Below are positions 44,512 through 53,094 of a stretch of 64,000 bases of DNA, piece by piece. Each line of letters opens with the position of its first letter. Position 1 is the stretch's first letter. The translations under genes were made by a program, and so were the position numbers. The notes below the pieces were generated by a model. That model had not been told where the DNA came from and ran no database searches. It saw only the letters and a list, made by a program, of their open reading frames with translations. The DNA comes from Polaribacter sp. BAL334 (GTDB taxonomy: Bacteria > Bacteroidota > Bacteroidia > Flavobacteriales > Flavobacteriaceae). Location of the stretch: the NCBI RefSeq assembly GCF_015767435.1, contig NZ_JADWOV010000319.1, positions 248,001 through 312,000 on the forward strand, given 5' to 3'.

Positions 44512-46035
44512 ATGACTAAAAAGGATTATATTCAAAAACTTGGTCTAGATGAAAATCCATTTCAATATACAAATGCTGATAAAGAAATTGATTTAATAGA
44601 TAAATACTTTATTTACCCAGATTATTTTGAAGATGTTTGGGGTGACACATCAGCACCAGTTTCAAATATAGTATATGCACCTCGTGGAGGTGGTAAAACA
44701 GCACAAAGATTAATGATTGAAAAGAGAGCTGAAAAGTTTGATGAAATTCTAACAATTACTTATACTGATCATGACCTATCAAACTTCAAATCAATAAATG
44801 AAATTGGTCTTTCCTATCACTTAGAATATTTAAATCGGCTATTACTACTTTCGTTTTTTAATAGGCTACATTCAATGGATGATTTTAAATATATTTATGA
44901 ATTCAGTTTTAGTGAAAGGCAATTTCTATACAAATTATGCAGGATTTACCTTTTTGAAACTCCTGCTTCCTTTCCAAAACAAGCAATAAATTCACTTAAA
45001 ACAATTGAAGACCATGCATTTGATATTTGGAAAAAGTTTAAAGAACCTTTTGCTAATGTAATTAAAGCTATATCAAAGGCAAAAGGTGCAGAAATTGATA
45101 TTTCAAATATTGAATTAGATAAAAAACTTCAATTATCACATAAAGACAACTTTATTAATATTAAAGAATTTATAAAACGACTAGGAATATCCACTATTTA
45201 TATATTGGTTGATAAGGTTGACGAACAAAGTTTGACAGGAAATGACCCTAAAGCTAGTTATATTTTTATCTCCGAACTTATAAAAGATTTAGAATTATTA
45301 GAAACAGAAGGTGTCGGTTTTAAGTTTTTCTTATGGGATGCCTTAAAACCTTATTGTGTTAAAGATGCTAGACCTGACAGAATATTTGCTTTTACTTTAA
45401 AATGGGAGTTTGCACAGATTAGAACAATGCTAAACAAAAGACTATCTGCATATAGTTCAAATAGGATTAATGATGCTACAACTTTATTTCAGCATAAAAA
45501 GGGACTAGGAAGAGTTATTTTATTTTCAGAATTTTCACCTAGAGATTGTATTCGAATATTTAATAGAATTTTATCAGAACAATTTAAAGAAAATGATGGT
45601 TCTAAAAATTTTAGTCTTTCTGTTGTAAACACATCTATTGACCTATTTTGCAAAGAAAAAATTAATGAATTTTTACAGAGTCAAAGCAATATAAATCATC
45701 TTGCTAAAGTTAATGGAGCTTCATTTTCTATAGAAGAATTGGTTACAAAAAAAGTTGCTGCTAATTCACCAACAATAAGAAATATTATACTTCCTTGGTC
45801 GTCATCTGAATTACTTAAAAAGATTGGTTTAGTAACTAGAAAAGGTAAAAAGGCAGTAAATGAATATGCTTTTACAGATATACGAATGGCTCGTTTTGCT
45901 TGTAATGCTATAAATATGGAAGATTTTATCAAAGAAAAAGTAAAAAGATGCAAAGCCGATAATTGTAAATCTTTTGCTTATCGAGATTTTAATAAAAAAC
46001 AATACACATGCTTGGAATGTGGAACTGAATTATGA
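44512..46035 (+). CDS. P-loop ATPase of the Sll1717 type with C-terminal zinc ribbon
   Basis: A 507-residue protein. The N-terminus LGLDENPFQYTNADKEIDL is the usual opening of Sll1717-type ATPases. The Walker A motif is APRGGGKTA (residues 56-64) and a Walker B-like strand STIYILVDKVDE lies near residue 230. The last 30 residues hold four cysteines, Cys480, Cys485, Cys500 and Cys503, a zinc-ribbon arrangement. Such ATPases are AAA/STAND-like and scattered in accessory DNA; their function is unknown. The gene is AT-rich, alone on its transcript, and its neighbours are remnants and repeats, so recent acquisition is likely. Confidence 0.78.
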   Translation: MTKKDYIQKLGLDENPFQYTNADKEIDLIDKYFIYPDYFEDVWGDTSAPVSNIVYAPRGGGKTAQRLMIEKRAEKFDEILTITYTDHDLSNFKSINEIGLSYHLEYLNRLLLLSFFNRLHSMDDFKYIYEFSFSERQFLYKLCRIYLFETPASFPKQAINSLKTIEDHAFDIWKKFKEPFANVIKAISKAKGAEIDISNIELDKKLQLSHKDNFINIKEFIKRLGISTIYILVDKVDEQSLTGNDPKASYIFISELIKDLELLETEGVGFKFFLWDALKPYCVKDARPDRIFAFTLKWEFAQIRTMLNKRLSAYSSNRINDATTLFQHKKGLGRVILFSEFSPRDCIRIFNRILSEQFKENDGSKNFSLSVVNTSIDLFCKEKINEFLQSQSNINHLAKVNGASFSIEELVTKKVAANSPTIRNIILPWSSSELLKKIGLVTRKGKKAVNEYAFTDIRMARFACNAINMEDFIKEKVKRCKADNCKSFAYRDFNKKQYTCLECGTEL

Positions 46036-46115
46036 AAAAACTAAAACCACAATTTCGATGGTGTATAAAAAATTCTGGACTGCCTAGTAAAATATTTCCT
46101 AATATTATAAATTAA
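46032..46115 (+). CDS. Small ORF overlapping the ATPase stop codon (27 residues)
   Basis: The ATG at 46032 overlaps the ATPase TGA (ATGA). The product MKKLKPQFRWCIKNSGLPSK plus seven residues is basic with one Cys. The overlap permits coupled translation, but no family is recognisable and the length is within chance expectation, so it may be a remnant. Confidence 0.2.
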   Translation: MKKLKPQFRWCIKNSGLPSKIFPNIIN

Positions 46116-46187
46116 ACAACTTGACAATATATGTTCCGTTTATTGTTTTATAAAAAAAATAACCCATAATTTTCCCCCACATTATTT

Positions 46188-46218
46188 TTTGTCAACACTA
46201 CAAATACTATTATATTTG
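46188..46218 (+). promoter_or_regulatory. Predicted promoter before the restriction-gene scrap and lipoprotein
   Basis: TTTG at 46188-46191, 19 bases, then TATATTTG at 46211-46218, both exact matches to the Bacteroidota consensus. The start site would be near 46224, before the scrap of 46232-46345. Confidence 0.6.
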
Positions 46219-46231
46219 AGAAAAATAAACT

Positions 46232-46345
46232 TTGAGCCTATTTCAGAACGCTGTTCTCAATAAATACTTACAAGGATTGGATTCGGAAAAAGTGGCGGAA
46301 GCTTACGAACGGTTTACAAGCCATTTCCATAATCCCATTATTCGT
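46232..46345 (+). pseudogene. N-terminal fragment of a type IIG (Eco57I-like) restriction-modification gene
   Basis: In-frame codons from the TTG at 46232 read LFQNAVLNKYLQGLDSEK, then AYERFTSHFHNP. This is, from memory, the typical N-terminus of Bacteroidota type IIG restriction-modification enzymes, whose next residues are usually an IQENIR-like stretch. Here the frame runs instead into the signal peptide of the lipoprotein. No methylase or nuclease domain follows. The promoter before it is intact. I infer a deletion that removed the rest of the gene. The assignment needs a database search. Confidence 0.55.
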
Positions 46346-46735
46346 ATGAAGAAAAGTATGCAATTTATCAGTATCTTCTTTCTTATTTGCTGTTGTTTTT
46401 CTTGTACTGAAGAGGATACAATGACTCAAGAGCAAGAGGCACAAAACATCCAACAACTATTTACCGAAATAGAAACCTTGGCAAAAAGTGTTCCTTGCGA
46501 AAATGCTACTGAATGGCGTTTTACAAGCTATGGAAGCAAAGCGTGTGGAGGTCCTGTGGGTTTTATAGCCTATCCCAATTCCATTGATACTGAACTTTTT
46601 CTTCAAAAAGTAGCTGCTCATAGAACTGCCCAAGAAAATTACAACGAAAAATGGCGCATTGTAAGTGATTGTTCAGCACCTGCTCAACCAAGTGGTGTTG
46701 TTTGTGACAATGGAAATCCTGTATTTGTGTATTAA
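46346..46735 (+). CDS. Small lipoprotein of unknown function
   Basis: From the ATG at 46346 it has 129 residues: MKKSMQFISIFFLICCCFSC is a lipoprotein signal. The mature part has the pattern CENATEWRFTSYGSKACGGP, then a Tyr/Pro segment, a helix (FLQKVAAHRTAQENYNEKW) and SDCSAPAQPSGVVCDNG. Four conserved-looking cysteines suggest two disulfides. Similar small lipoproteins occur in Bacteroidota without known function. The open frame upstream to 46232 is attributed to a gene fragment. Confidence 0.7.
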   Translation: MKKSMQFISIFFLICCCFSCTEEDTMTQEQEAQNIQQLFTEIETLAKSVPCENATEWRFTSYGSKACGGPVGFIAYPNSIDTELFLQKVAAHRTAQENYNEKWRIVSDCSAPAQPSGVVCDNGNPVFVY

Positions 46736-46819
46736 AAGCGAATTTTCACCAATAAAATAGCAGCATTTACAATCAAGTTCTGAAAGATAAAATAAATCAA
46801 TCAACCTAAAAATAAAACT

Positions 46820-47260
46820 ATGGCACTTATCAATCCTCACATCAATTTTAATGGAAATGCTGAAGAAGCATTCCTTTTTTACAAATCGGTATTTGGTGGT
46901 GAGTTTTCAAAAATCATGCGATTCAAAGACTTAGCAAGCGATGATTTTCAAGTTTCAGAAAATGAGGAACATAAAATTATGCACATTGCTTTGCCCATAG
47001 GCAACAATGTTTTGATGGGAAATGATGTTCCTGAGATTTTAGGAAAAACGAATGAAAACGAAAACAGGTCAAAAATTGCCATTAGTGCAGAAAGTAAAGA
47101 GGAAGCTGATAAATTATTTCACGGGCTTTCTGCTGGAGGACAGATTGAAATGCCTATTACTGATAGTCCTTGGGGTTCTTATTTTGGGATGTTTAGAGAT
47201 AAATACGGAATTGAGTGGATGGTAGATTACGACCCAAAATATAAAGGAAAGGTGTATTAG
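46820..47260 (+). CDS. VOC family protein (PhnB/glyoxalase-like)
   Basis: A 146-residue protein with two beta-alpha-beta-beta-beta halves: HINFNGNAEEAFLFYKSVFG at the start, HIALPIGNNVLMGNDVPE, then SAESKEEADKLFHGLSAGG and WGSYFGMFRDKYGIEWMVDY at the end (given in part). This is the PhnB/3-demethylubiquinone-like group of the vicinal oxygen chelate superfamily. The substrate is unknown. It may be co-transcribed with the next two genes. Confidence 0.9.
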   Translation: MALINPHINFNGNAEEAFLFYKSVFGGEFSKIMRFKDLASDDFQVSENEEHKIMHIALPIGNNVLMGNDVPEILGKTNENENRSKIAISAESKEEADKLFHGLSAGGQIEMPITDSPWGSYFGMFRDKYGIEWMVDYDPKYKGKVY

Positions 47261-47303
47261 AATATGAATAAAACACTATAAATAAACAACTTAAAAAAAC
47301 TTT

Positions 47304-47768
47304 ATGAATATTTTATCTTTAGAATTATCCACTGACATCAACAGCAATAGCAACCTAAAAGAAAGAGTTGACCATTTTGAAAATTTACTCAGTGAATTGC
47401 GCAAAAGAGCGTTGCCTGATGCATTGATTCAGTCTATAAATAAGGCTATTGAAGAGATACATACTGCTTCTTCTCAAGAAGCACAACTCAAAAATGTGCT
47501 CAGAAAGAAACAATCTTCCATCATCAAAATGCTTGAAAAAGAGATGAAATTGGTTCCAAAATTTTATTATCGAAATCTTTGGATGGTATTGGGAATGTCT
47601 GCTTTTGGAATTCCTTTGGGAGTTGCTTTTAGCTTGAGCATAAAAAATATGGGTTTTATTGGAATTGGATTGCCCATAGGCATGGCAATTGGGATGATTG
47701 TAGGTACAAATATGGATAAAAAAGCGTTTGCCGAAGGCAGGCAGCTTGATGTTGTTTTGAAATACTAA
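47304..47768 (+). CDS. Uncharacterised membrane protein with helical N-terminus
   Basis: A 154-residue protein with a charged helical half (about 1-90) and two membrane helices (about 96-116 and 120-140, the second GFIGIGLPIGMAIGMIVG) ending in NMDKKAFAEGRQLD. I do not recognise the family. It is 4 bases upstream of the DUF1398 gene, and probably translated from the same message. Confidence 0.75.
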   Translation: MNILSLELSTDINSNSNLKERVDHFENLLSELRKRALPDALIQSINKAIEEIHTASSQEAQLKNVLRKKQSSIIKMLEKEMKLVPKFYYRNLWMVLGMSAFGIPLGVAFSLSIKNMGFIGIGLPIGMAIGMIVGTNMDKKAFAEGRQLDVVLKY

Positions 47769-47772
47769 GAGT

Positions 47773-48165
47773 ATGTTTACCATCGAGCAAATTAAAGCAG
47801 CACACTCAAAAGTAAAAAGTGGTGCAGATTTTCCAAACTATGTGCAAGACCTCATAAAACTGGGCATCACTAGTTACGAAACCTTGGTAGCTGATGGTAA
47901 AACAACCTATTTTGGGCAGCAAGGTTTTACTGTGGAGACTGAACCCGTTTATGCAAAACTATCAGTAGCTGAAATTAGTAACAAAACTCAGTTTATAACT
48001 GACCTCAGAAATCACCAAAAAGGAAACACGAATTATCCTACTTTTTGCAGTGATTGTGCTACATCTGGAATAGAAAAATGGGTGGTGAACATGACTCAAA
48101 TGAGCTGTACGTATTATGACAAATCCTCTAAGGAAATTTTGGTTGAAAAGATTCCAGTTGCTTAG
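47773..48165 (+). CDS. DUF1398 family protein
   Basis: A 130-residue protein matching DUF1398: FTIEQIKAAHSKVKSGADFP, then YVQDLIKLGITSYE, and the C-terminal GIEKWVVNMTQMSCTYYDK. DUF1398 proteins are small, soluble and uncharacterised. The gene follows the membrane protein by 4 bases. Downstream lies a diverged copy of the HU-gene leader. Confidence 0.88.
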   Translation: MFTIEQIKAAHSKVKSGADFPNYVQDLIKLGITSYETLVADGKTTYFGQQGFTVETEPVYAKLSVAEISNKTQFITDLRNHQKGNTNYPTFCSDCATSGIEKWVVNMTQMSCTYYDKSSKEILVEKIPVA

Positions 48166-48266
48166 AAATATTTTTTATAGTTGATAATGAATTATTGCTT
48201 ACAAATGGTTTAGATGTAAGACAATTATTAACTTAAAATAACATGTTACTATGTTACTACATAGAA

Positions 48267-48370
48267 ATACAGAAGAGATAGCCCAAGTATTGGTTTTTAG
48301 ATAGTTGTGATATTCTATGACTGAGTAAAACGACTTTTAAAAACAATAAAGCACTGTTTCTATTTGGCTT
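48267..48370 (+). repeat. Diverged copy of the leader region of the HU-like gene
   Basis: AGATAGCCCAAGTATTGGTT, then GTGATATTCTATGACTGAGT, AAAACG and TGTTTCTATTTGGCTTA line up in order with GCCATAACCCAAACATTGAT, then ATGATACTCTAAAACTGAGT, GAAACG and TGTTTCGCTTATGTGGTTTA at 43931-44035. No HU-like gene follows here. The rest of 48166-48420 shows no gene. Confidence 0.5.
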
Positions 48371-48420
48371 ATAAGATTAGAAATTGAATTATGCCCAAAT
48401 GGTTTTAACTAATGTTTTGC

Positions 48421-49233
48421 CTACCACCAAACCAAGAAAAACTTTTGAATTTCGCCGTTTTCGAACTTTACCCAACAAAGAGGAGAGAAGTTTCGTGACA
48501 AATAGGCAGTACTTTTTAGCGTAAAATCTTCCAACGAAAGCCAAGAAACTCGATGATGAGGTAGTATCAACCAATCTTTTTTCTCAGGAATGTAAAATTT
48601 GCATTTTTTAAAATGCGCTAATTGCCTCGAATTGATATAAAAACCAGCAATACAATCCGAATTTAAAAGGTAGAACTTTACCTCTTTTTCATCAAAAGGA
48701 ACAAATAATTGCGCTTTGAAATAGACTTTTTGTTGAAAATCTGTATGTTCAAAACCCAGCGTTTTCAGATGCTCTTCACAGGCTACTTCTCGCAACAAAG
48801 GCAATTGTTTTTGAGAGAGTTTCTCTAGTTTTTCTTTCAGCGAATCTTTTCTATTTGGGCCAATACAATGTGCTATTTCGGAAGTGCCAACAGTTGCATC
48901 AAACAGGTAAAATTTATATACAATTTCTAAATGAATTGGTTTTTTATCCAATAATAATAGGCAATCCAATTCGCCCAAAGTTCTTTTTCCATCTTGAATT
49001 TGAATGTTTTCCGAAAGTAGTTGCATGGCAGTATGCTGCCGAAATTGAAAAAAAACCAGCTGTTCAATGTACTTGCCTAAACGCAGTTTTTCATCAATTT
49101 CAATATGGATGCTGGTAAAAATTGGGTCACACAAAAAGGATTGCAAACCGAAAAGTGGTGCTTGCATCCATAAGGAAGGAGTTTTTAAAAATCCTTCATA
49201 TCTTTTTTGAATGGTTTTATGTTTCAATGGCAT
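48421..49233 (-). CDS. DUF1853 family protein
   Basis: A 270-residue protein with DUF1853 hallmarks: LGELDCLLLLDKKPIHLEIVYKF (given in part as LGELDCLLL and LEIVYKF), DATVGTSEIAHCIGPNRKDSL and the KAQLFVPFDE segment. The E-x-D and L-E-I-x-Y-K arrangement is reminiscent of PD-(D/E)XK nucleases, but no activity is established for the family. It is divergent from the DUF2461 gene. Confidence 0.88.
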   Translation of the reverse strand: MPLKHKTIQKRYEGFLKTPSLWMQAPLFGLQSFLCDPIFTSIHIEIDEKLRLGKYIEQLVFFQFRQHTAMQLLSENIQIQDGKRTLGELDCLLLLDKKPIHLEIVYKFYLFDATVGTSEIAHCIGPNRKDSLKEKLEKLSQKQLPLLREVACEEHLKTLGFEHTDFQQKVYFKAQLFVPFDEKEVKFYLLNSDCIAGFYINSRQLAHFKKCKFYIPEKKDWLILPHHRVSWLSLEDFTLKSTAYLSRNFSPLCWVKFENGEIQKFFLVWW

Positions 49234-49279
49234 AGAATGTCCGAATTTACAAATCTATTTTGTATTTTGGGGCATTAAA

Positions 49280-49963
49280 ATGATAGCGATGCAACTCGAA
49301 GTAAACACCTTTCAATTTTTAGAGAAATTACAAGAAAACAACAACAGAGAATGGTTTGCTGAAAACAAACATTGGTATGAAAAAGCACACAAAGAGGCAA
49401 AATCTTTTTTTGCAAATGTGCATTTGAACTTGCAAAAACACGACCAAATAGAAACGTCTAAAATGATGCGCATATACAGAGATGTGCGTTTTTCAAATGA
49501 TAAAACGCCTTACAAAGCACATTTTGCCAATTCATTTTCCAGATTGGGAAAAGAGTTGCGAGGAGGTTATTTTATCAGAATAAAACCAGGAGAATCTTTG
49601 TTAGCAGGTGGTTTTTGGGAACCCAATAAAGAGGATTTACAGCGAATTAGATTAGAAATAGCACAAGATGCCTCAGACATCAAAGCAATTTTAAATGACT
49701 CAACTTATCAGCAGTATTTTGGGGGCACTTTCGAAAGTTTTGAAGAACTAAAAACTGCTCCAAGAGGTTTTGATAAAGAGCATCCTGAATTGGATTTGTT
49801 GCGTAAAAAAGGGTTTATTGCACAACGAAATTTTACAGATGAAGAGGTGTTATCTCCTGATTTCATTCATGAAATTGACAAAAGCTTTCAGGCTTTGCGT
49901 CCGTTTTTTGATTTGTTCAGCGATATTTTAACGACCAATTTAAACGGCGAATCTATACTGTAA
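49280..49963 (+). CDS. DUF2461 / TIGR02453 family protein
   Basis: From the ATG at 49280 it is 227 residues: NTFQFLEKLQENNNREWFAE, HWYEKAHKEA, RIYRDVRFSNDKTPYK and RGGYFIRIKPGESLLAGGFW are typical of this family. A second ATG at 49289 is possible. The frame opens at 49211 but that part overlaps the DUF1853 gene. The function is unknown. Its end overlaps the converging MATE gene by 11 bases. Confidence 0.9.
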   Translation: MIAMQLEVNTFQFLEKLQENNNREWFAENKHWYEKAHKEAKSFFANVHLNLQKHDQIETSKMMRIYRDVRFSNDKTPYKAHFANSFSRLGKELRGGYFIRIKPGESLLAGGFWEPNKEDLQRIRLEIAQDASDIKAILNDSTYQQYFGGTFESFEELKTAPRGFDKEHPELDLLRKKGFIAQRNFTDEEVLSPDFIHEIDKSFQALRPFFDLFSDILTTNLNGESIL

Positions 49964-51293
49964 GATGCTTGTTCATTTCGCGTTTTACCACAATAATGGT
50001 GATGATGGTAGAGAGTACATCCGAAATGGGAAAAGACCACCAAACCCCTGCAACCCCATAATACTTAGGTAGAAAATAGGCGAGTGGAATCAAGAAAATT
50101 CCTTGTTTGAGTAGCGTCAAAATCAACGCCGGCATCGCTTTTCCAGCAGCTTGAAAGTATGCTGAACCAATCAATTGCATGGTAACAATGGGGGTTACTA
50201 AAAAAACAATAAGTAAGGCATGAGGTGTATCTGCAATCAAAGTGGCATCTGTTGTAAAAATGCGGATGATTTCTTCTTTGAAAATGAGAATTCCTACAAA
50301 AATAATCGTACCTAAAACTGTTCCAAAAACAATAGCAGTTTTGATGGTTTCTTTGACTCTTTCCTTTTTTTGAGCACCAATATTAAAACCAGCCACAGGC
50401 AAAAAACCTTGAGAAACTCCCAATACTGGGGACAATGCGAACATCATTACTCGGTTGATAATTCCGTAAATAGAAATTGCTATTTCGCCACCATATTTAA
50501 AAAGAGAATAATTCAACACAATCATCAAAACACTTATTGCGCCTTGTCTTACCACAGTTACACCTCCCAAAGCAATGATTTCTTTTACGATGTTGGCATC
50601 CAATAAAAAGTTCTTGGGAATGATTTTTAGTTCGCTTTTTTTAGACAAAAAGAAATACAAAATAAACAATCCACAACTTGCATAGGAAATGGAAGTTGCC
50701 AAACCTGCTCCCCACATGCCCCAATTAAAATATTTGATGAAGATAATGTCCAAAACCACATTTACAATGGCAGGAATGATCATGGCAATCATGGCAAATT
50801 TTGGTTTTCCTTCAGCTCTGATGACTGGATTTCCTGTCATGGCAAATGCTAAAAAAGGCACTCCATACATTACTATGTTGAAATATTCAGCAGCAATGGG
50901 TAAAATGGCGCCTTTTGCCCCAAAGAGATTCAGAATAGGCTCACTGAAAAATACGCCCAAAATCACAAAAAGAATGGCTAAAAGGAGCGTCATCGAAATT
51001 TGATTTCCAAAAGTCAGAAAAGCTTTGTCCGATTTTCCAGCACCCAAAGCTCTTGAAATGATAGAACTTCCTCCAATTCCAATTCCCATTCCAATAGACG
51101 AAATTAGAAATGCAATGGGCAATACCACTGTAATGGCAGCAATTGCCAAAACACCAATCCATTGTCCTACAAAAATGGTATCGACAATCATATTTATAGA
51201 CATGACCAAGATACCAATCGTTGCAGGAACTGCTTGTTTGATAAGCAGTTTACTGATTTTTTCTGTTCCTAAATTGTTTGCTAATTCCACCAT
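49953..51293 (-). CDS. MATE family efflux transporter
   Basis: A 446-residue inner-membrane protein with 12 predicted helices in two homologous halves, AVPATIGILVMSINMIVDTIFVGQW at the start (given in part as MIVDTIFVGQW) and RALGAGKSDKAF after helix 2. MATE proteins export cationic drugs or metabolites using Na+ or H+. The bulk matches the multidrug and toxic-compound family. No regulator is adjacent. Confidence 0.95.
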   Translation of the reverse strand: MVELANNLGTEKISKLLIKQAVPATIGILVMSINMIVDTIFVGQWIGVLAIAAITVVLPIAFLISSIGMGIGIGGSSIISRALGAGKSDKAFLTFGNQISMTLLLAILFVILGVFFSEPILNLFGAKGAILPIAAEYFNIVMYGVPFLAFAMTGNPVIRAEGKPKFAMIAMIIPAIVNVVLDIIFIKYFNWGMWGAGLATSISYASCGLFILYFFLSKKSELKIIPKNFLLDANIVKEIIALGGVTVVRQGAISVLMIVLNYSLFKYGGEIAISIYGIINRVMMFALSPVLGVSQGFLPVAGFNIGAQKKERVKETIKTAIVFGTVLGTIIFVGILIFKEEIIRIFTTDATLIADTPHALLIVFLVTPIVTMQLIGSAYFQAAGKAMPALILTLLKQGIFLIPLAYFLPKYYGVAGVWWSFPISDVLSTIITIIVVKREMNKHLTV

Positions 51294-51397
51294 AAAAGTG
51301 ATGCAAAGATGCGAATAAATGTGTGTTTTTTCTAAAATTGTGCATCAATAATAGTTATGAGAATATTAAATTTTCTAAGTTTGTAAAAACCGACAAC

Positions 51398-51793
51398 ATG
51401 ACAACTGATTTCTCCGTAAAGTTTCAAGTTACTGCAGAGGCTATTGATACACTTCATCATGTGAACAATGCTGTTTATGTGCAATGGATGGAAGTTGTGG
51501 CAACGCAACATTGGGCTTTTTTAACCACACAAAACCCTTTTCCTGACTATATTTGGGTGGTGATGAAACACGAAATTGAGTATAAAGATCAAGCTTTTTT
51601 GGGTGATGAAGTCATTGCGAAAACGTGGGTAGGAGAGACCAAAGGAGTCACTTCTGTGAGGTATATTGAATTTTATAAAGATGATACTTTGTTGGTGGCT
51701 GCCAAAACCATTTGGGCTATGTTGGATGCTCAAACACATAAGCCTGTGAGGATTAGAGAAAATGTGTTGAAAGTATTGCAAATTATTGATTGA
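51398..51793 (+). CDS. Acyl-CoA thioesterase (4HBT hotdog fold)
   Basis: From the ATG at 51398 it has 131 residues: DTLHHVNNAVYVQWMEVV is the 4HBT active-site helix with the conserved Asn/Tyr region, followed by KHEIEYKDQAFLGDEVIA and a C-terminal AKTIWAMLDAQTHKPVRI. Family members hydrolyse acyl-CoA thioesters in the cytoplasm. The open frame to 51323 lies before a better start and is not needed. Confidence 0.88.
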   Translation: MTTDFSVKFQVTAEAIDTLHHVNNAVYVQWMEVVATQHWAFLTTQNPFPDYIWVVMKHEIEYKDQAFLGDEVIAKTWVGETKGVTSVRYIEFYKDDTLLVAAKTIWAMLDAQTHKPVRIRENVLKVLQIID

Positions 51794-51946
51794 TTTTAAA
51801 ATCAATTTTCTTGATACAAATTGCCACGAGTTGATGAGTTTTTCAAATACAATTTTATCTGTGAATTTGAGGCTACTTATTTCAAACCTAAAAAGTATAT
51901 TCTTTAAAATTGATGCTCATCAATCACAAATTAAGACTTATAAAAC

Positions 51947-51954
51947 TATCTTTG
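51947..51954 (+). promoter_or_regulatory. Predicted -7 box of the DEAD-box helicase gene
   Basis: TATCTTTG matches TAnnTTTG, 18 bases before the ATG at 51972. There is no clear -33 TTTG. Confidence 0.4.
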
Positions 51955-51971
51955 CACAAAATTTGTAAACA

Positions 51972-53093
51972 ATGACCACATTTTCAGCACTTGGAGTTCA
52001 TAAAAAGTATATTCAAGCTCTTAAAGAACTCGGAATTTCGCAACCCACAGAAATTCAACAAAAAGCGTTGCCAATTTTACTGAATTCAAAAACCGATTTT
52101 ATTGGCTTAGCTCAAACAGGAACTGGAAAAACAGTGGCTTTTGGAGTACCAATATTGCATCAAATAGATGTCAATCAAGCACAAATACAAGCATTGATTT
52201 TGTCGCCAACAAGAGAATTGGTGCAACAAATCAAAAAACAATTGTTCAAATTCACGAAATTTTCTGAAGACAAAATCTTTTTAGAAGCGGTTTTTGGAGG
52301 TGAAAAAATTGACAAGCAATTGTACAATTTGTCAAGAACAACGCATATTGTAATTGCCACTCCAGGTCGTTTGATTGATTTGATTGAAAGAGGAAGTCTT
52401 GATATCAGTCATGTAAAAACCATTGTATTGGACGAAGCTGACGAAATGTTGAGCATGGGTTTTAAACAAGATTTGAATAGAATTTTGAAATTCACGACCA
52501 AAGTAGATAGAAAAACGTGGCTTTTTTCGGCAACAATGCCCGAGGAAATCAAGAAAATCATCAAAACCTATATGGATGCGAATGCGCCAAGAGTGGAAAT
52601 CAATAAAGACTTTTTGGTGAATGCAAATATCAGACATCAATTTGCGAAAACAACCATCAAAGACAAGACTGATGACATCATTGCGTTTCTTGAAAAAAGG
52701 ACATCACAAAGAGGGATTATTTTTTGTAGAACCAAAGCAGGTGCTCAAAATTTAGCCACACAATTGATTGAAAATGGATTTTCGGCAGCAGCCTTGGAAG
52801 GGGATATGCAACAAAAAGAACGTGATAAAGTAATGCGTGCTTTTAAAAATGAAAGTTTGCAATATTTGATTTCTACGGATGTTTCTGCTCGTGGAATTGA
52901 TGTAAAAGGGTTGGAATTTGTGATTCATCATCAATTGCCAGAAACCAACGATTATTATACGCACAGAAGTGGACGAACAGCAAGAGCAGGGAAATCAGGA
53001 ACTTCTATTGCGTTTATTTTGCCTTCGGAAATGGAACGAATTCATCAATTACAAAAAGAACTTTCTATTAAATTTACGGAAGTAACTGTGTAA
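51972..53093 (+). CDS. DEAD/DEAH-box RNA helicase
   Basis: A 373-residue core helicase without extensions: Q motif (IQQKALP region), motif I AQTGTGKT, Ia PTRELVQQ, Ib TPGRLID, II DEADEM, III SAT, IV IIFCRTKAG, V STDVSARGID and VI HRSGRTARAG. It unwinds RNA duplexes in ribosome assembly or RNA decay. The short length (no C-terminal basic tail) is usual for minimal RhlE-like proteins. It leads a run with TRIC and MaoC genes. Confidence 0.96.
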   Translation: MTTFSALGVHKKYIQALKELGISQPTEIQQKALPILLNSKTDFIGLAQTGTGKTVAFGVPILHQIDVNQAQIQALILSPTRELVQQIKKQLFKFTKFSEDKIFLEAVFGGEKIDKQLYNLSRTTHIVIATPGRLIDLIERGSLDISHVKTIVLDEADEMLSMGFKQDLNRILKFTTKVDRKTWLFSATMPEEIKKIIKTYMDANAPRVEINKDFLVNANIRHQFAKTTIKDKTDDIIAFLEKRTSQRGIIFCRTKAGAQNLATQLIENGFSAAALEGDMQQKERDKVMRAFKNESLQYLISTDVSARGIDVKGLEFVIHHQLPETNDYYTHRSGRTARAGKSGTSIAFILPSEMERIHQLQKELSIKFTEVTV

Positions 53094-53094
53094 C

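Noticed and set aside
46232..46735. One 167-residue protein including the segment before the lipoprotein
   Set aside because: The N-terminal 38 residues would place a signal peptide in the middle of the protein; the lipoprotein start at 46346 is much better.
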